DNA from: CAYRWR01 sp964537555
GTDB taxonomy: Bacteria; Spirochaetota; Brevinematia; Brevinematales; CAYRWR01
Direction: 5' to 3'
Length of the DNA stretch: 64,000 nt
Assembly (NCBI GenBank): GCA_964537555.1
Contig: CAZIAD010000013.1
Coordinates: 1-64,000, forward strand
Made by a program: the position numbers and the translations under genes. Of this stretch, positions 35,388-43,768 are shown in pieces. The notes beneath the pieces were generated by a model. It ran no database searches. It was not told the DNA's origin and saw nothing but the letters and a program-made list of their open reading frames with translations. Positions within the stretch are counted from its first letter, which is position 1; each line of letters begins with the position of its first letter.

Positions 35388-36449
35388 ATGGAGTCAGATT
35401 TGGGATTAGAAATCAGAATCACAGATAACTGCAATTTGAATTGTGATTACTGCTACTATCAGGAAGATGAAACACACAGGACTATGGACTTCTTACAGAT
35501 TAAAAAAGTAATTGATTTTTTTGATTCATTTTTACCCGAGGATCCAAATAATAAATACCCCATAACTTTTTTTGGGGGAGAACCTATGCTTAAAACTGAT
35601 CTCATTTTACAGACTATCGACTATTGTGAAAGCAGATCTGATGCCCGAATAAATTTTGCGTATGTAATAAATACTAACGGCACTCTGTTTAGTGACAAAA
35701 TACTGGATGAGTTTGAAAAAAGAAAGGTGAGGATTTTTCTCTCACTGGATGGGGGCCAGGAAGTCCATGATACAAACAGGACATGTAAAAATGGAACTGG
35801 ATCTTTCGACTTGATCAAACCTTTCATTCCGCGATTGGTAAAAATGGGGGTGATACTTGAAAAAGTGATAGCCATAAACACCTTTTCTTCTTTAACAGAA
35901 TCGATTCGGTCTCTCAAAGACTGGGGATTCTCTGTGATTATTTCTCAACCCGATTTCAATGCTGATTGGACACCTGAATTATTGGCCTCATTAAAAAAAG
36001 AATATAAAAAACTGGCTCGTGAATATTTGAAATGGAAGAAGAAATCTCCCCATTTTCAACTTACTCTTTTTGAAGATAAGATTCAAATGCTGATGAATAA
36101 TAAGTCTTATAAGGATCATACCTGTAACATGGGCTCTAAGCATTTTGTGATTTCCAGTGATGGGAAAATTTATCCCTGTACAAGATTAGCGATAAATAAA
36201 GCTAATAACCCTTACTGTATGGGCACAGTAGAAACTGGTTTTAAAATGAAAAGCCAGGATTTTTTTAGGCAATTCCAAAAAATGGATAGTACAGATTGTG
36301 CTGATTGCGAAATAAAAAACATCTGTCTGGGCAATCAATGCAGCTGCATTGCCTATTCATTATCTGGAGATATTAATTATGTTTCTCCCTTTGTGTGTGA
36401 ACATGAGAGAATGATTTATCATGTTATTAAGAGCCAATTCTTCACATAA
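35388..36449 (+). CDS. radical SAM/SPASM peptide- or protein-modifying enzyme
   Basis: 353 residues. The radical SAM cluster motif is Cys15-x3-Cys19-x2-Cys22 (CNLNCDYC) and FFGGEP follows. The C-terminal SPASM region has many cysteines (YPCTRL, CADCEIKNICLGNQCSC, FVCEHE) for auxiliary iron-sulfur clusters. Relatives mature ribosomal peptides, sulfatases or small exported proteins. The likely substrate is the next gene, an exported protein with Cys-containing repeats. No Shine-Dalgarno site precedes the ATG; a TTG four codons later has GGAG 7 nt ahead and may be the true start. The stretch is poorer in G+C than its neighbours, suggesting recent acquisition. Confidence 0.83.
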   Translation: MESDLGLEIRITDNCNLNCDYCYYQEDETHRTMDFLQIKKVIDFFDSFLPEDPNNKYPITFFGGEPMLKTDLILQTIDYCESRSDARINFAYVINTNGTLFSDKILDEFEKRKVRIFLSLDGGQEVHDTNRTCKNGTGSFDLIKPFIPRLVKMGVILEKVIAINTFSSLTESIRSLKDWGFSVIISQPDFNADWTPELLASLKKEYKKLAREYLKWKKKSPHFQLTLFEDKIQMLMNNKSYKDHTCNMGSKHFVISSDGKIYPCTRLAINKANNPYCMGTVETGFKMKSQDFFRQFQKMDSTDCADCEIKNICLGNQCSCIAYSLSGDINYVSPFVCEHERMIYHVIKSQFFT

Positions 36450-36487
36450 GTGCGACATTTATGTGCGAAATTTATTAAACATTATTG

Positions 36488-36516
36488 TTGCAATTTAGCC
36501 TAACTCGTGATATATT
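36488..36516 (+). promoter_or_regulatory. promoter of the repeat-protein gene
   Basis: TTGCAA at 36488-36493, 17-bp spacer, TATATT at 36511-36516. GGAGG stands just before the ATG at 36541. Confidence 0.65.
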
Positions 36517-36540
36517 TTTCATAGAAAACGGAGGTCATCT

Positions 36541-36980
36541 ATGGGAAAAGAACAGTTTAAAATCAAAAGTGTTACTAACAAAGCAAATAAAACTCTCAGA
36601 CCCATTGCTGTAATTGCCCAGGCTGTGGTACTATTGGGAACTCTTTCATCTAATTCGTGCGTTAACAGTAACATAGCAATAGGAATAATAGGAATACCGT
36701 ATTTAGTTCAACCTGACGTGTATACTCTTCAGATAAATGCCAGTGAATTTAACCTGGATTGGTGTGAAGCTCAAAACAGCGCGGACTGGCTCACTAATGG
36801 TATCTTCGATGCGGATGATATTCAGTTATTCATTGGTGCGGAATACACTATTAATGCCGGTGGTGTCATTTCCCACTCATGGGGAATATCTGTAGTACCG
36901 ATGTTAAAATCAGGTACAGGCACTAATGCTGTCTATACCTATACCTGGACCAATTCAGCAATCACTAACCTGAGCCTGTG
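36541..36980 (+). CDS. exported repeat protein, N-terminal part (runs into gap)
   Basis: 146 residues before the scaffold gap. The first 20 are basic and are followed by a hydrophobic stretch (PIAVIAQAVVLLGTL) and SSNSC at residues 36-40, a possible but non-standard lipobox. From PDVYTLQINASEFNLDW a beta-rich repeat begins that contains one Cys (LDWCEAQNS). The same repeat resumes after the gap. It stands 91 nt after a radical SAM/SPASM gene and has its own promoter. This fits the idea of an exported or lipid-anchored substrate of that enzyme, as in reported rSAM/lipoprotein pairs; that link is inference. Confidence 0.6.
36712..36980 (+). repeat. tandem repeat, copy 1
   Basis: 269 nt that recur at 37095-37363 with roughly a dozen substitutions and no indels, many of them silent. 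The copy breaks off at the gap, so its natural end is not seen. Confidence 0.92.
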
Positions 36981-37080
36981 NNNNNNNNNNNNNNNNNNNN
37001 NNNNNNNNNNNNNNNNNNNNNNNNNNNNNNNNNNNNNNNNNNNNNNNNNNNNNNNNNNNNNNNNNNNNNNNNNNNNNNNN
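36981..37080. other. scaffold gap (100 N)
   Basis: Exactly 100 N, the conventional size for a gap of unknown length. It interrupts the tandem repeat, so further copies may be missing and no reading frame can be carried across it. Confidence 0.98.
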
Positions 37081-37613
37081 ATCCTGATCATGTGCCTGAC
37101 GTGTATACTCTTCAGATTAATGCCAGTGAATTTAACCTGGATTGGTGTGAAGTTCAAAACAGTGCGGACTGGCTCACCAATGGTATCTTTGATGCGGATG
37201 ATATTCAACTATTCATTGGTGCGGAATACACTATTAATGCCGGTGATGTCATTTCTCACTCATGGGGAATATCTGTAGTACCGATGTCGAAATCAGGTAC
37301 AGGCACTGATGCTGTCTATACCTATACCTGGACCAATTCAGCAATCACTAACCTGAGCCTGTGGGGAGATCCCGATCATATCAATGGCAAAGTATTTGTG
37401 GTCAGATCTGCTGATGCTGCAGTTTATGATGGCACTCAGGAATTCTATACTATACCGGGTGGAGGTGGTAATATGGCTGTCCCTCTTTCTTTTGAGTATG
37501 ATGTTTCACCTGTCCCTTATACCACTGCAGAATCTCATGGGGGTGGCATTCACTTTAGCTCAGACCAGGAAATCCCCGGGTTTACTCTCACTTATGAAGA
37601 ATGGACTAACTAA
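37081..37613 (+). CDS. exported repeat protein, C-terminal part
   Basis: About 177 residues after the gap to the TAA at 37611-37613. The reading resumes at PDHVPDVYTLQINAS, so the PDH that normally follows SLWGD in the repeat is here joined to another repeat start, consistent with head-to-tail copies. After the repeat (to NLSLWGDPDH) come VFVVRSADAAVYDG and a final strand-rich part ending GFTLTYEEWTN. The fold looks like a jelly roll or carbohydrate-binding-type beta-sandwich, but I do not recognise the family. Probably the same gene as 36541-36980. Confidence 0.6.
37095..37363 (+). repeat. tandem repeat, copy 2
   Basis: Second copy of the 269-nt unit at 36712-36980. Substitutions are scattered along its length (for example GCTC to GTTC, TTAAAA to TCGAAA), so it is a diverged duplicate and not the same contig end placed twice. 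Confidence 0.92.
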
Positions 37614-37702
37614 TGGAATTTATATCTTTGCACACATAAAATCATTCATACATATTACCAAATACTTTTTACTTTAGTGACTCAATCTATACCAGTCCCA
37701 GG

Positions 37703-37731
37703 TTGCATTTTCGCCGGTTCAGGCATATAAT
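37703..37731 (+). promoter_or_regulatory. promoter of the 37750-39012 gene
   Basis: TTGCAT at 37703-37708, 17-bp spacer, TATAAT at 37726-37731, 18 nt before the ATG. Confidence 0.7.
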
Positions 37732-37749
37732 ATCTTGTAAAGGATAACT

Positions 37750-39012
37750 ATGCATAGGAAACTGACTATTTTTTTCCTACTGATCACTGCGCCTGCCCTG
37801 CTCCATTCCGGTATGCTCATCCTCATGGATGACTCCCAGTCCAATCACCTCAAGGCCTACGGCCTGGCCTACCAGGCCCTGCTAAAAAACTACAGTATAC
37901 AGTGGCTGCTGAACTACAAAGGGGGCAGCTTCTATATTGAAGCTGAGGACAGCAGCCTGCGCTCCTGGGCCCTGACCCGCAATGTCCGCTATAGTATGAT
38001 AGATGCTCATACCTATAGTCAGATCAAACAGATCATTGACAGTGAAAACATGAATATCGTAAAGCTGGAAAAGGCCCCCGAGATCGCAGTGTATGCCCCA
38101 CCAGAGCATGTACCCTGGGATGATGCAGTGACCCTGGTACTGAAGTATGCTGAGATCCCCTATAGCACCATCTGGGATGAAGAGGTCCTGTCCGGTAAGC
38201 TCACTATTGATAATTATGACTGGCTCCATCTCCACCATGAAGACTTTACAGGCCAGCACGGAAAGTTCTGGATGGCCTTTAATAAAGAAAGCTGGTACCA
38301 GGAGCGGGTCATTCAGTATGATAAGCTGGCGAAAAAATGGGGCTTTAAGTCGACCCAGGAGGAAAAAAAGGGGGTAGCCGCTCTGATCCGGAAGTATGTA
38401 GAAGAGGGTGGATTTTTATTTGCCATGTGTTCGGCTACGGATACCCTGGACATTGCCCTGTCCAGTATCGGCCAGGACATCATACCCCCCGAAATAGACG
38501 GCACCCCTATCAGCGGCAATGGTGCCTTTAACCTGCAGTATGAAAACACCCTGGCTTTTGAGAAGTTTCAGCTTATCAACAGTGCTTATATCTATGAGTT
38601 TTCAGATATCGATGTGATGCCCCATGAGGAAAACATCTATTATACCCCGTTCTATTTCAAGCTCAATAATTTTGCCGCCAGGTATGATATCATACCCAGT
38701 ATGCTGGTGCAAAATCATAAAAATCTGATAAAAGGCTTTCTGGGTCAGACTACAGCTTATCACACCCGGCTCATTAAAAAGGATATCGTGATTCTGGACG
38801 AGGTGGAAGGCCGGGACTGGGTGACCTATATCCATGGTGACCGGGGCAAGGGGACCTTTACTTTTTTTGCAGGACACGATCCGGAAGACTATACCCACCA
38901 GGTAGGTGACCCGCCTACCAATCTGGACCTGTTTCCTAACTCACCGGGGTACCGTCTAATCCTCAATAACATTCTTTTTCCGGCTGCCCAGACCAAAAAG
39001 AAGAAGACCTGA
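37750..39012 (+). CDS. secreted protein of the family often labelled asparagine synthetase B
   Basis: 420 residues with a signal peptide (MHRKLTIFFLLITAPALLHS). The segments MDDSQSNHLKAYGLAY, LLNYKGGSFYIEA, WDDAVTLVLKYAEIPY and YDWLHLHHEDFTGQ match, as I remember them, a conserved exported protein best known from Bacteroidota. Databases call it asparagine synthetase B, although it has neither an N-terminal catalytic Cys nor the AMP-binding motif of AsnB. His-rich and acidic segments suggest metal binding. Real function unknown. AAAGGA precedes the ATG. Its TGA abuts the stop of the converging glycosyltransferase gene. Confidence 0.72.
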   Translation: MHRKLTIFFLLITAPALLHSGMLILMDDSQSNHLKAYGLAYQALLKNYSIQWLLNYKGGSFYIEAEDSSLRSWALTRNVRYSMIDAHTYSQIKQIIDSENMNIVKLEKAPEIAVYAPPEHVPWDDAVTLVLKYAEIPYSTIWDEEVLSGKLTIDNYDWLHLHHEDFTGQHGKFWMAFNKESWYQERVIQYDKLAKKWGFKSTQEEKKGVAALIRKYVEEGGFLFAMCSATDTLDIALSSIGQDIIPPEIDGTPISGNGAFNLQYENTLAFEKFQLINSAYIYEFSDIDVMPHEENIYYTPFYFKLNNFAARYDIIPSMLVQNHKNLIKGFLGQTTAYHTRLIKKDIVILDEVEGRDWVTYIHGDRGKGTFTFFAGHDPEDYTHQVGDPPTNLDLFPNSPGYRLILNNILFPAAQTKKKKT

Positions 39013-40719
39013 TCATTTAGCCCTGCTGAAAAACCCCTTTAAAAAATGAATCCCGTATACAAACTGAGAGATCATCAAAAGGCCGAAATTCAACACACCC
39101 CTCCTCATACCCGACAAAAATATCCTACTGATAAGCATAAAGCTGTAAAAGAGGACAGCCGGTAAAGCAGGAATGATACTGTTTTGAATGATGGCCACTA
39201 TCACACCGGCATCCAGCCCCAGAGAAAGCAATATAGCCAGCAATGTCCATATACTATGGAGTCTCCCCCGGGTCAATGCATGATGCCGTATCACTCCCAG
39301 GTGCCGGGCCATATCCTGGGGGAATCGCTTATACAGCATCAGGTCAGGTACGTACAGCACCTTTTTTCCCTGCTTCAGGATATGCTGACACAGAATATGC
39401 TCCAGCCTGGAACGGGATGACAGGCTCTCCCAACCCAGGTCCTTCAGGCTATCCCTGTGAACAAAGAGCCCGTCCAGGGGCAGCTCCCTGGTAATACGGG
39501 TATGTCGGGCCTGGTACCTGTAAGCCAGATGGGCATTGAGGAAAAAGCTGCGTATAGCTAAAAAAGATTGTAATTCAAATTCAGTATGAGGCCGGCTGAG
39601 ATTGACAAAACCTCCGGCAATCTCTACATCGGGTAGAGAAAGCTGACGGGCAGCCGGAAAGAGATAACGCTCATCGGGATAGGCATCCAGGGTAGAAAAA
39701 ACCAGGTAGTCAGAATCCAGCTTTGCAGTCTGCATGACCAGCCTGAAACGCTCTGCAAAAGAGTCCAGCTCAGAATGAATATAGGACAGCTTTTCATGCT
39801 GGATCCCCAGGTCAGCAGGCCCGCAGTAAATGACCCGGTACTCAGGGTAGTTTATCGATAGATAATGAGTCAGGCTCTTCTTTTCATATTCATCGCTGAG
39901 ATGTGAAAACAGGATAAAAGTATAGGAATATTTATGATTGACCCCGATGGGCCGGTTATAGAATCTCAGGATCGTATTGCGGTAAAAGATAGCCATGGTA
40001 TCCCAGAGCATATTAAAGACGGTCTTCAGCTTCATACGTCCCGCAGCTACCCGGCTGAAATTCAGCTGTATAGGGGCAGTGGCTATTTTCTGGTCATACT
40101 TATGCATGAGGAGGAGAAGCTCTATATCAAAGGCAAATCTTTTGACCAGTAGCCGGGGCAATGCGATCTCCAGAGCCTCACGCTTAAACAGCTTGATACC
40201 GGTCTGGGTATCCCTGACAGGCAGTCCAAACAGTATCCTGATCAGGATATAGTAAACATTACTCATGAGTTTTCTTTGGGCGGGATAGTCCAGCTCAGAG
40301 TCGGGGTGACGTTTTGAACCGATCACTACATCCGCCCCTTCCTCGTTCATGATACGCAGGAAGTTAGGCAAATGAGCAGGAGATAGCTCCAGGTCCGAGT
40401 CGAGGAAGAGAATAAGATCACCCGTTGAGAATTCGTAACCTGTCTTAAGGGCCCAGCCCTTACCGAAATTCTGGTGGTTACGGACCAGTTTAATACTCTT
40501 ATCCTTTTTAAAGGCCTGCTCCAGCAGTGGATAGGACTGATCAGTAGACCCGTCATCGATCAGTATGATCTCCACCTTTATATCCCATCCCGCAGTCATC
40601 TGCAGTACTTTGCGGGCATTGGCTACTATGATATCCTGTTCATTTAAAAAGGGGAGGAGTATGGATAAGCGTTTATTTTTATAGAAGCCCGGGATCTCAG
40701 TAAGGGATGTAGGATGCAT
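39013..40719 (-). CDS. two-domain family 2 glycosyltransferase with C-terminal membrane segment
   Basis: 568 residues. Residues about 18-230 are a GT2 domain like dolichyl-phosphate mannosyltransferase or ArnC: LSILLPFLNEQD, EIILIDDGSTDQS, FLDSDLELSPA (DxD-type metal site) and GSKRHPDSELDYPAQR. A second GT2-like part (about 265-490) has YCGPADLG, VFSTLDAYPDERY and LPLDGLFVHRD. Two membrane helices close the protein. It probably moves sugars from nucleotide donors to a lipid carrier or an envelope glycan; donor and acceptor are unknown. It has its own promoter (40752-40780). The ribosome-binding site (AAGAG) is weak. Confidence 0.8.
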   Translation of the reverse strand: MHPTSLTEIPGFYKNKRLSILLPFLNEQDIIVANARKVLQMTAGWDIKVEIILIDDGSTDQSYPLLEQAFKKDKSIKLVRNHQNFGKGWALKTGYEFSTGDLILFLDSDLELSPAHLPNFLRIMNEEGADVVIGSKRHPDSELDYPAQRKLMSNVYYILIRILFGLPVRDTQTGIKLFKREALEIALPRLLVKRFAFDIELLLLMHKYDQKIATAPIQLNFSRVAAGRMKLKTVFNMLWDTMAIFYRNTILRFYNRPIGVNHKYSYTFILFSHLSDEYEKKSLTHYLSINYPEYRVIYCGPADLGIQHEKLSYIHSELDSFAERFRLVMQTAKLDSDYLVFSTLDAYPDERYLFPAARQLSLPDVEIAGGFVNLSRPHTEFELQSFLAIRSFFLNAHLAYRYQARHTRITRELPLDGLFVHRDSLKDLGWESLSSRSRLEHILCQHILKQGKKVLYVPDLMLYKRFPQDMARHLGVIRHHALTRGRLHSIWTLLAILLSLGLDAGVIVAIIQNSIIPALPAVLFYSFMLISRIFLSGMRRGVLNFGLLMISQFVYGIHFLKGFFSRAK

Positions 40720-40751
40720 ATTGTACTCTTTTTTTTATATTTTAACTGTCT

Positions 40752-40780
40752 CTTATAAAAGACTCAATTAATGAAATCAA
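40752..40780 (-). promoter_or_regulatory. glycosyltransferase promoter
   Basis: On the minus strand TTGATT (40780-40775), 17-bp spacer, TATAAG (40757-40752), 33 nt before the ATG. Confidence 0.65.
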
Positions 40781-40783
40781 ATA

Positions 40784-40806
40784 TTTATACCATAAATAGG
40801 TATAAA
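40784..40806. promoter_or_regulatory. perfect inverted repeat upstream of the glycosyltransferase promoter
   Basis: TTTATACC and GGTATAAA (8-bp perfect arms, 7-bp spacer) lie directly upstream of the -35 box. It may be a regulator site. It touches the T-run of the operon terminator, so some of the symmetry may be chance. Confidence 0.4.
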
Positions 40807-40838
40807 AAACCGGGATAAGACTTAATATCTTATCCCGG
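40804..40838 (-). terminator. intrinsic terminator of the eight-gene ABC/Lol-like operon
   Basis: CCGGGATAAGA/TCTTATCCCGG 11-bp perfect stem, 7-nt loop, then six T on the minus strand. It lies 20 nt past the last stop. Confidence 0.92.
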
Positions 40839-40857
40839 CATAATGATTCAATTCTTT

Positions 40858-41628
40858 TTAGATCTCCATAGTCAGCCATTTGCGACGGATGAGGAGATAA
40901 AAACCCAGAAACTGGGGAATGAGAGAAGCAAGCTCAAAGATAACAGAGGGTGGCCTGAAGAAGATAGCCCCTCCCGAGATCCAGGAGAACTTACCAAAGG
41001 GTGAAATAAACTGTATCACCATAGTAAGCAGTAAGCCCAGTAACACTGCAATGGCATAGACCGGGCCGCGTCGGGTGAAAAACAGGGAGATCAGTACCAT
41101 AAACTCATACATGACCATTACCCTGAGGCCGGTAAGGGCATAGAAGCCCAGCACTACCCACAGATTGATATCCCAGTGCAGGGATAGTATCAGGATCGCA
41201 CTCAGGATAAAGGAGATCATGAGCCAGCCTGCTATCACCAGAAAAGAGGCAGCCATAGAGTGATGCAGAAAAGTCTCCCGTGACACAAAATTTAGAGCAA
41301 AAAAATGGGTCTTTTCCTCTCTCTGGCGGATAAAACTACCCGCTCCCAGTATCAATACCACAAAGATCAGCACCGGGACAAAATTCTGGATGAGCCACTG
41401 TCCCGCGAAGTAGGCTTTGTCCCCATCTTCCATGACCTGCAAGATCATCTGGGTCATCTGAGGCGGAACTATTGAGATATCCGGATTCTCAGACATTACC
41501 TCCATCTGAGACCGGGTGATCTGTGAGATCATAGGACGCCCCAGAATATTCATAAGCTGCAGGGCTATAAATATGGCAGTAAATATCCAGAATATGCGTT
41601 TTTTCTGCCTGAGTTCCAGTCTAAACAT
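40858..41628 (-). CDS. ABC-2-type permease, last gene of the Ytr/Lol-like operon
   Basis: 256 residues with six membrane helices. The first helix follows LELRQKKRIFWIF, then comes a periplasmic loop of about 50 residues (residues 30-80) and FIRQREEKTHFFALN, an ABC-2 style cytosolic segment. It lacks an ATPase domain. The likely partner is the ATPase at 47811-48695, five genes upstream in the same operon, which is of the YtrB/CcmA sort that pairs with ABC-2 permeases. AAGGATGAGAA precedes the ATG and the gap to the barrel gene is 13 nt. Substrate unknown. Confidence 0.78.
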   Translation of the reverse strand: MFRLELRQKKRIFWIFTAIFIALQLMNILGRPMISQITRSQMEVMSENPDISIVPPQMTQMILQVMEDGDKAYFAGQWLIQNFVPVLIFVVLILGAGSFIRQREEKTHFFALNFVSRETFLHHSMAASFLVIAGWLMISFILSAILILSLHWDINLWVVLGFYALTGLRVMVMYEFMVLISLFFTRRGPVYAIAVLLGLLLTMVIQFISPFGKFSWISGGAIFFRPPSVIFELASLIPQFLGFYLLIRRKWLTMEI

Positions 41629-41641
41629 TTCTCATCCTTTA

Positions 41642-42979
41642 TCAGAACTTATACTGAGTAGTAAAACTGATCCCGGCACCCTGGTCTCGTTGGGTAAATT
41701 CTGCTTTTTCCGGCCCTATGAAGGCATTGATAGTCAGTCCCATTTGCAGGTTGAATAGTGGAGCATAATAGAGCGCACTGGATAACACATAAGAGTTATC
41801 CACAAAATTACCCAGTCCATTGAGAGTCCAGCTCAGATCCTGGTTTAAAAACAATTGATTCACATTTAAATACAGGCTCCCGTAATACCTGGAGGTATCA
41901 TAAGGCCGGTACTGGTATGACATGAACAGCACATTAATCTTGGCTGGGTCTTCAAAGATATTTTCATCATATCCGCTGCTGTTGTAGTAAAACTCTGCAC
42001 CTATCATGATACGGTCATCATATACCAGATGAAAACTCCTGCGAAGGCCCAGGGTAATACGGGTCACAAAATTCGAAGTATCCTGAGCCATACTATAAAA
42101 AGTATTAGTCCCTACCACAACAGGATCCAGCTGCAGACGGTTTTCACCTTCCGATAGAGAGGCCTCGCCATAGATGTCAAAAAGGCCTATCCTGGAAGAG
42201 AAATCTACGCCATAAACGGGAAGCTTGTCCTGTTTAGCCCATCCGGAGATCCCGATCTCTGTACGTCCCAGAAGAAATTCTACTTTTCCGGCAATGGCCA
42301 CATCCTGAATAGTTTCTGTGTCTGATATATCTAAAAAGGTATAGAGATTCACCACAGTGCCAAATGGTACATGTATTTTGAATCCAGGTACTCCTGACCT
42401 GACCTGAAAATCATCCGCAAAGGAGACACGGTCAATGTTAATGAGGTCAGTAGGATTCCAAAGCACCCCTCTGCCCCACTGAATGACCTGCTTACCAAAG
42501 CGGAAAAACACCTTCTGCTGAATATTCATGTCTACAAAAAACTCGGGAAAAGAGATCTCCGTATCTCTGGCCAATAACATGGTGTTTACTATATCCAGAT
42601 CATTAGTCAGAGCTAAATAGGATTTGGCTTTTGCAGTAGAGTAGTCTACCAGGATTCCCATGTGCCCTTTAAATCCCTTACGCAACCTCAGATCCAGATT
42701 GAAGTTTCCTCTTATCCCCGCGGAAAACTTATTGGTATCACCGGGAGTATCACCCAGGATCCAGCTGCGATTAAGACTATAGCCAATGGTACTGAGAAAA
42801 TCTCCGGAAAACACAAACTCTTCCTTCTCCATAGGGACATTCACATTGGAGTTCATATTTGATTCTACAGAAGTAGTATCTTCAAACAGTGCGTTTTCAT
42901 CTATAAAATCACCCTCCTGGGCGCTCAATAGTGATGCTCCCAGGAAGATGGTGAGTATTGCTAATACTGTTCTTTTCAT
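41642..42979 (-). CDS. outer-membrane beta-barrel protein of the Ytr/Lol-like operon
   Basis: 445 residues with a signal peptide (cleavage after LLSA) and AGGAG ahead of the ATG. The mature N-terminus is acidic. Then come about sixteen or more amphipathic strands with short turns, ending in QYKF, the terminal Phe signature of outer-membrane barrels. The segments FFRFGKQVIQWGRGVLWNP and FKIHVPFGTVVNLY recall the DUF1302/alginate-export-like porins that accompany lipid or terpenoid transport loci in proteobacteria. Its placement directly after a LolA-like carrier suggests it receives or releases the cargo at the outer membrane; this is inference. Confidence 0.8.
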   Translation of the reverse strand: MKRTVLAILTIFLGASLLSAQEGDFIDENALFEDTTSVESNMNSNVNVPMEKEEFVFSGDFLSTIGYSLNRSWILGDTPGDTNKFSAGIRGNFNLDLRLRKGFKGHMGILVDYSTAKAKSYLALTNDLDIVNTMLLARDTEISFPEFFVDMNIQQKVFFRFGKQVIQWGRGVLWNPTDLINIDRVSFADDFQVRSGVPGFKIHVPFGTVVNLYTFLDISDTETIQDVAIAGKVEFLLGRTEIGISGWAKQDKLPVYGVDFSSRIGLFDIYGEASLSEGENRLQLDPVVVGTNTFYSMAQDTSNFVTRITLGLRRSFHLVYDDRIMIGAEFYYNSSGYDENIFEDPAKINVLFMSYQYRPYDTSRYYGSLYLNVNQLFLNQDLSWTLNGLGNFVDNSYVLSSALYYAPLFNLQMGLTINAFIGPEKAEFTQRDQGAGISFTTQYKF

Positions 42980-42988
42980 TAATTACTC

Positions 42989-43753
42989 CTATTTACTCAG
43001 GTTTTCCAGATATGCCTTAGTGAAGATCGACTTTGAGATAGGCTTCAGGGAAATACCGTCAAACTTCATAATGGTCTTGTTACCTTTATCAAACTCATCT
43101 ATAAAGATGTTGTGAATAGAAATATATTTACCCTCTATGGTAGTATATTTGAGGAAGTAACCAGTCTGCATCAGAGTGCCGGACAGAGAATAGTTCTGGA
43201 CTTTCAAGGGCAGATAGTTATCTTTCCGTACCCAGTATACCACTTTAGGGTAAGTGACGTCCTTGACTTTGGCGATCAGTTCCACTTTGTATACAGGGAT
43301 CTTACCCAGCATCTCTTCCCCGATAATCTCATTGCCTTTTTCATCAGTAGCGGCTTTATATAACTCAGAGGTCTTTCTCTTTTCCATATCACCGGCTTTC
43401 ATCTCGGAACCATTGATAGATTCATCCCGGTTGATATGCTGGAAGGTACGGGTATTCTGGCGATACAGCCACATATTATCCCCTGACTTAAGGTAACCAT
43501 TACCTTTTTCAGCATCCGGGTCTGTGAAGACCATCATAAAGGAATCATCAGCATCTCTCCGGTAAAATACCATCTTATACTGCTTGGTACCCTGGTCCTT
43601 TTTCTGCTGTACCATCTCTATCTGAGCGGTAATATCCGAGTTCATTTCCATCATAGTATCTATCTTGTCCATTATAGTACTGACTTTGGGCAGGCTATAA
43701 GCACTTGCCACTGTCAATACAGCCATCATCATTCCAGCAATTAGTCTTTTCAT
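42989..43753 (-). CDS. LolA-like periplasmic carrier (outer-membrane lipoprotein-sorting family)
   Basis: 254 residues with a signal peptide (MKRLIAGMMMAVLTVASAYS). The mature protein is a single beta-rich domain with the family pattern: KYKMVFYRRDADDSFMMVF-like strands, GYLKSGDNMWLYRQNTRTFQ near residue 85, and VYWVRKDNYLPLKVQNYS near 175. This matches the LolA_like/outer membrane lipoprotein-sorting family (COG2834 relatives). The fold has a hydrophobic cavity that shields a lipid chain in transit. The usual lolA partner genes are here as FtsX-type permeases and an ATPase in the same operon. Classical LolA is about 180 residues, so this is a longer variant. Confidence 0.82.
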   Translation of the reverse strand: MKRLIAGMMMAVLTVASAYSLPKVSTIMDKIDTMMEMNSDITAQIEMVQQKKDQGTKQYKMVFYRRDADDSFMMVFTDPDAEKGNGYLKSGDNMWLYRQNTRTFQHINRDESINGSEMKAGDMEKRKTSELYKAATDEKGNEIIGEEMLGKIPVYKVELIAKVKDVTYPKVVYWVRKDNYLPLKVQNYSLSGTLMQTGYFLKYTTIEGKYISIHNIFIDEFDKGNKTIMKFDGISLKPISKSIFTKAYLENLSK

Positions 43754-43768
43754 GTTTACTCCTTGGTT

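Noticed and set aside
36712..37363. Duplicate contig ends placed on both sides of the gap
   Set aside because: The copies differ at about a dozen scattered positions, several silent, and are followed by different sequence, so they are true diverged repeats.
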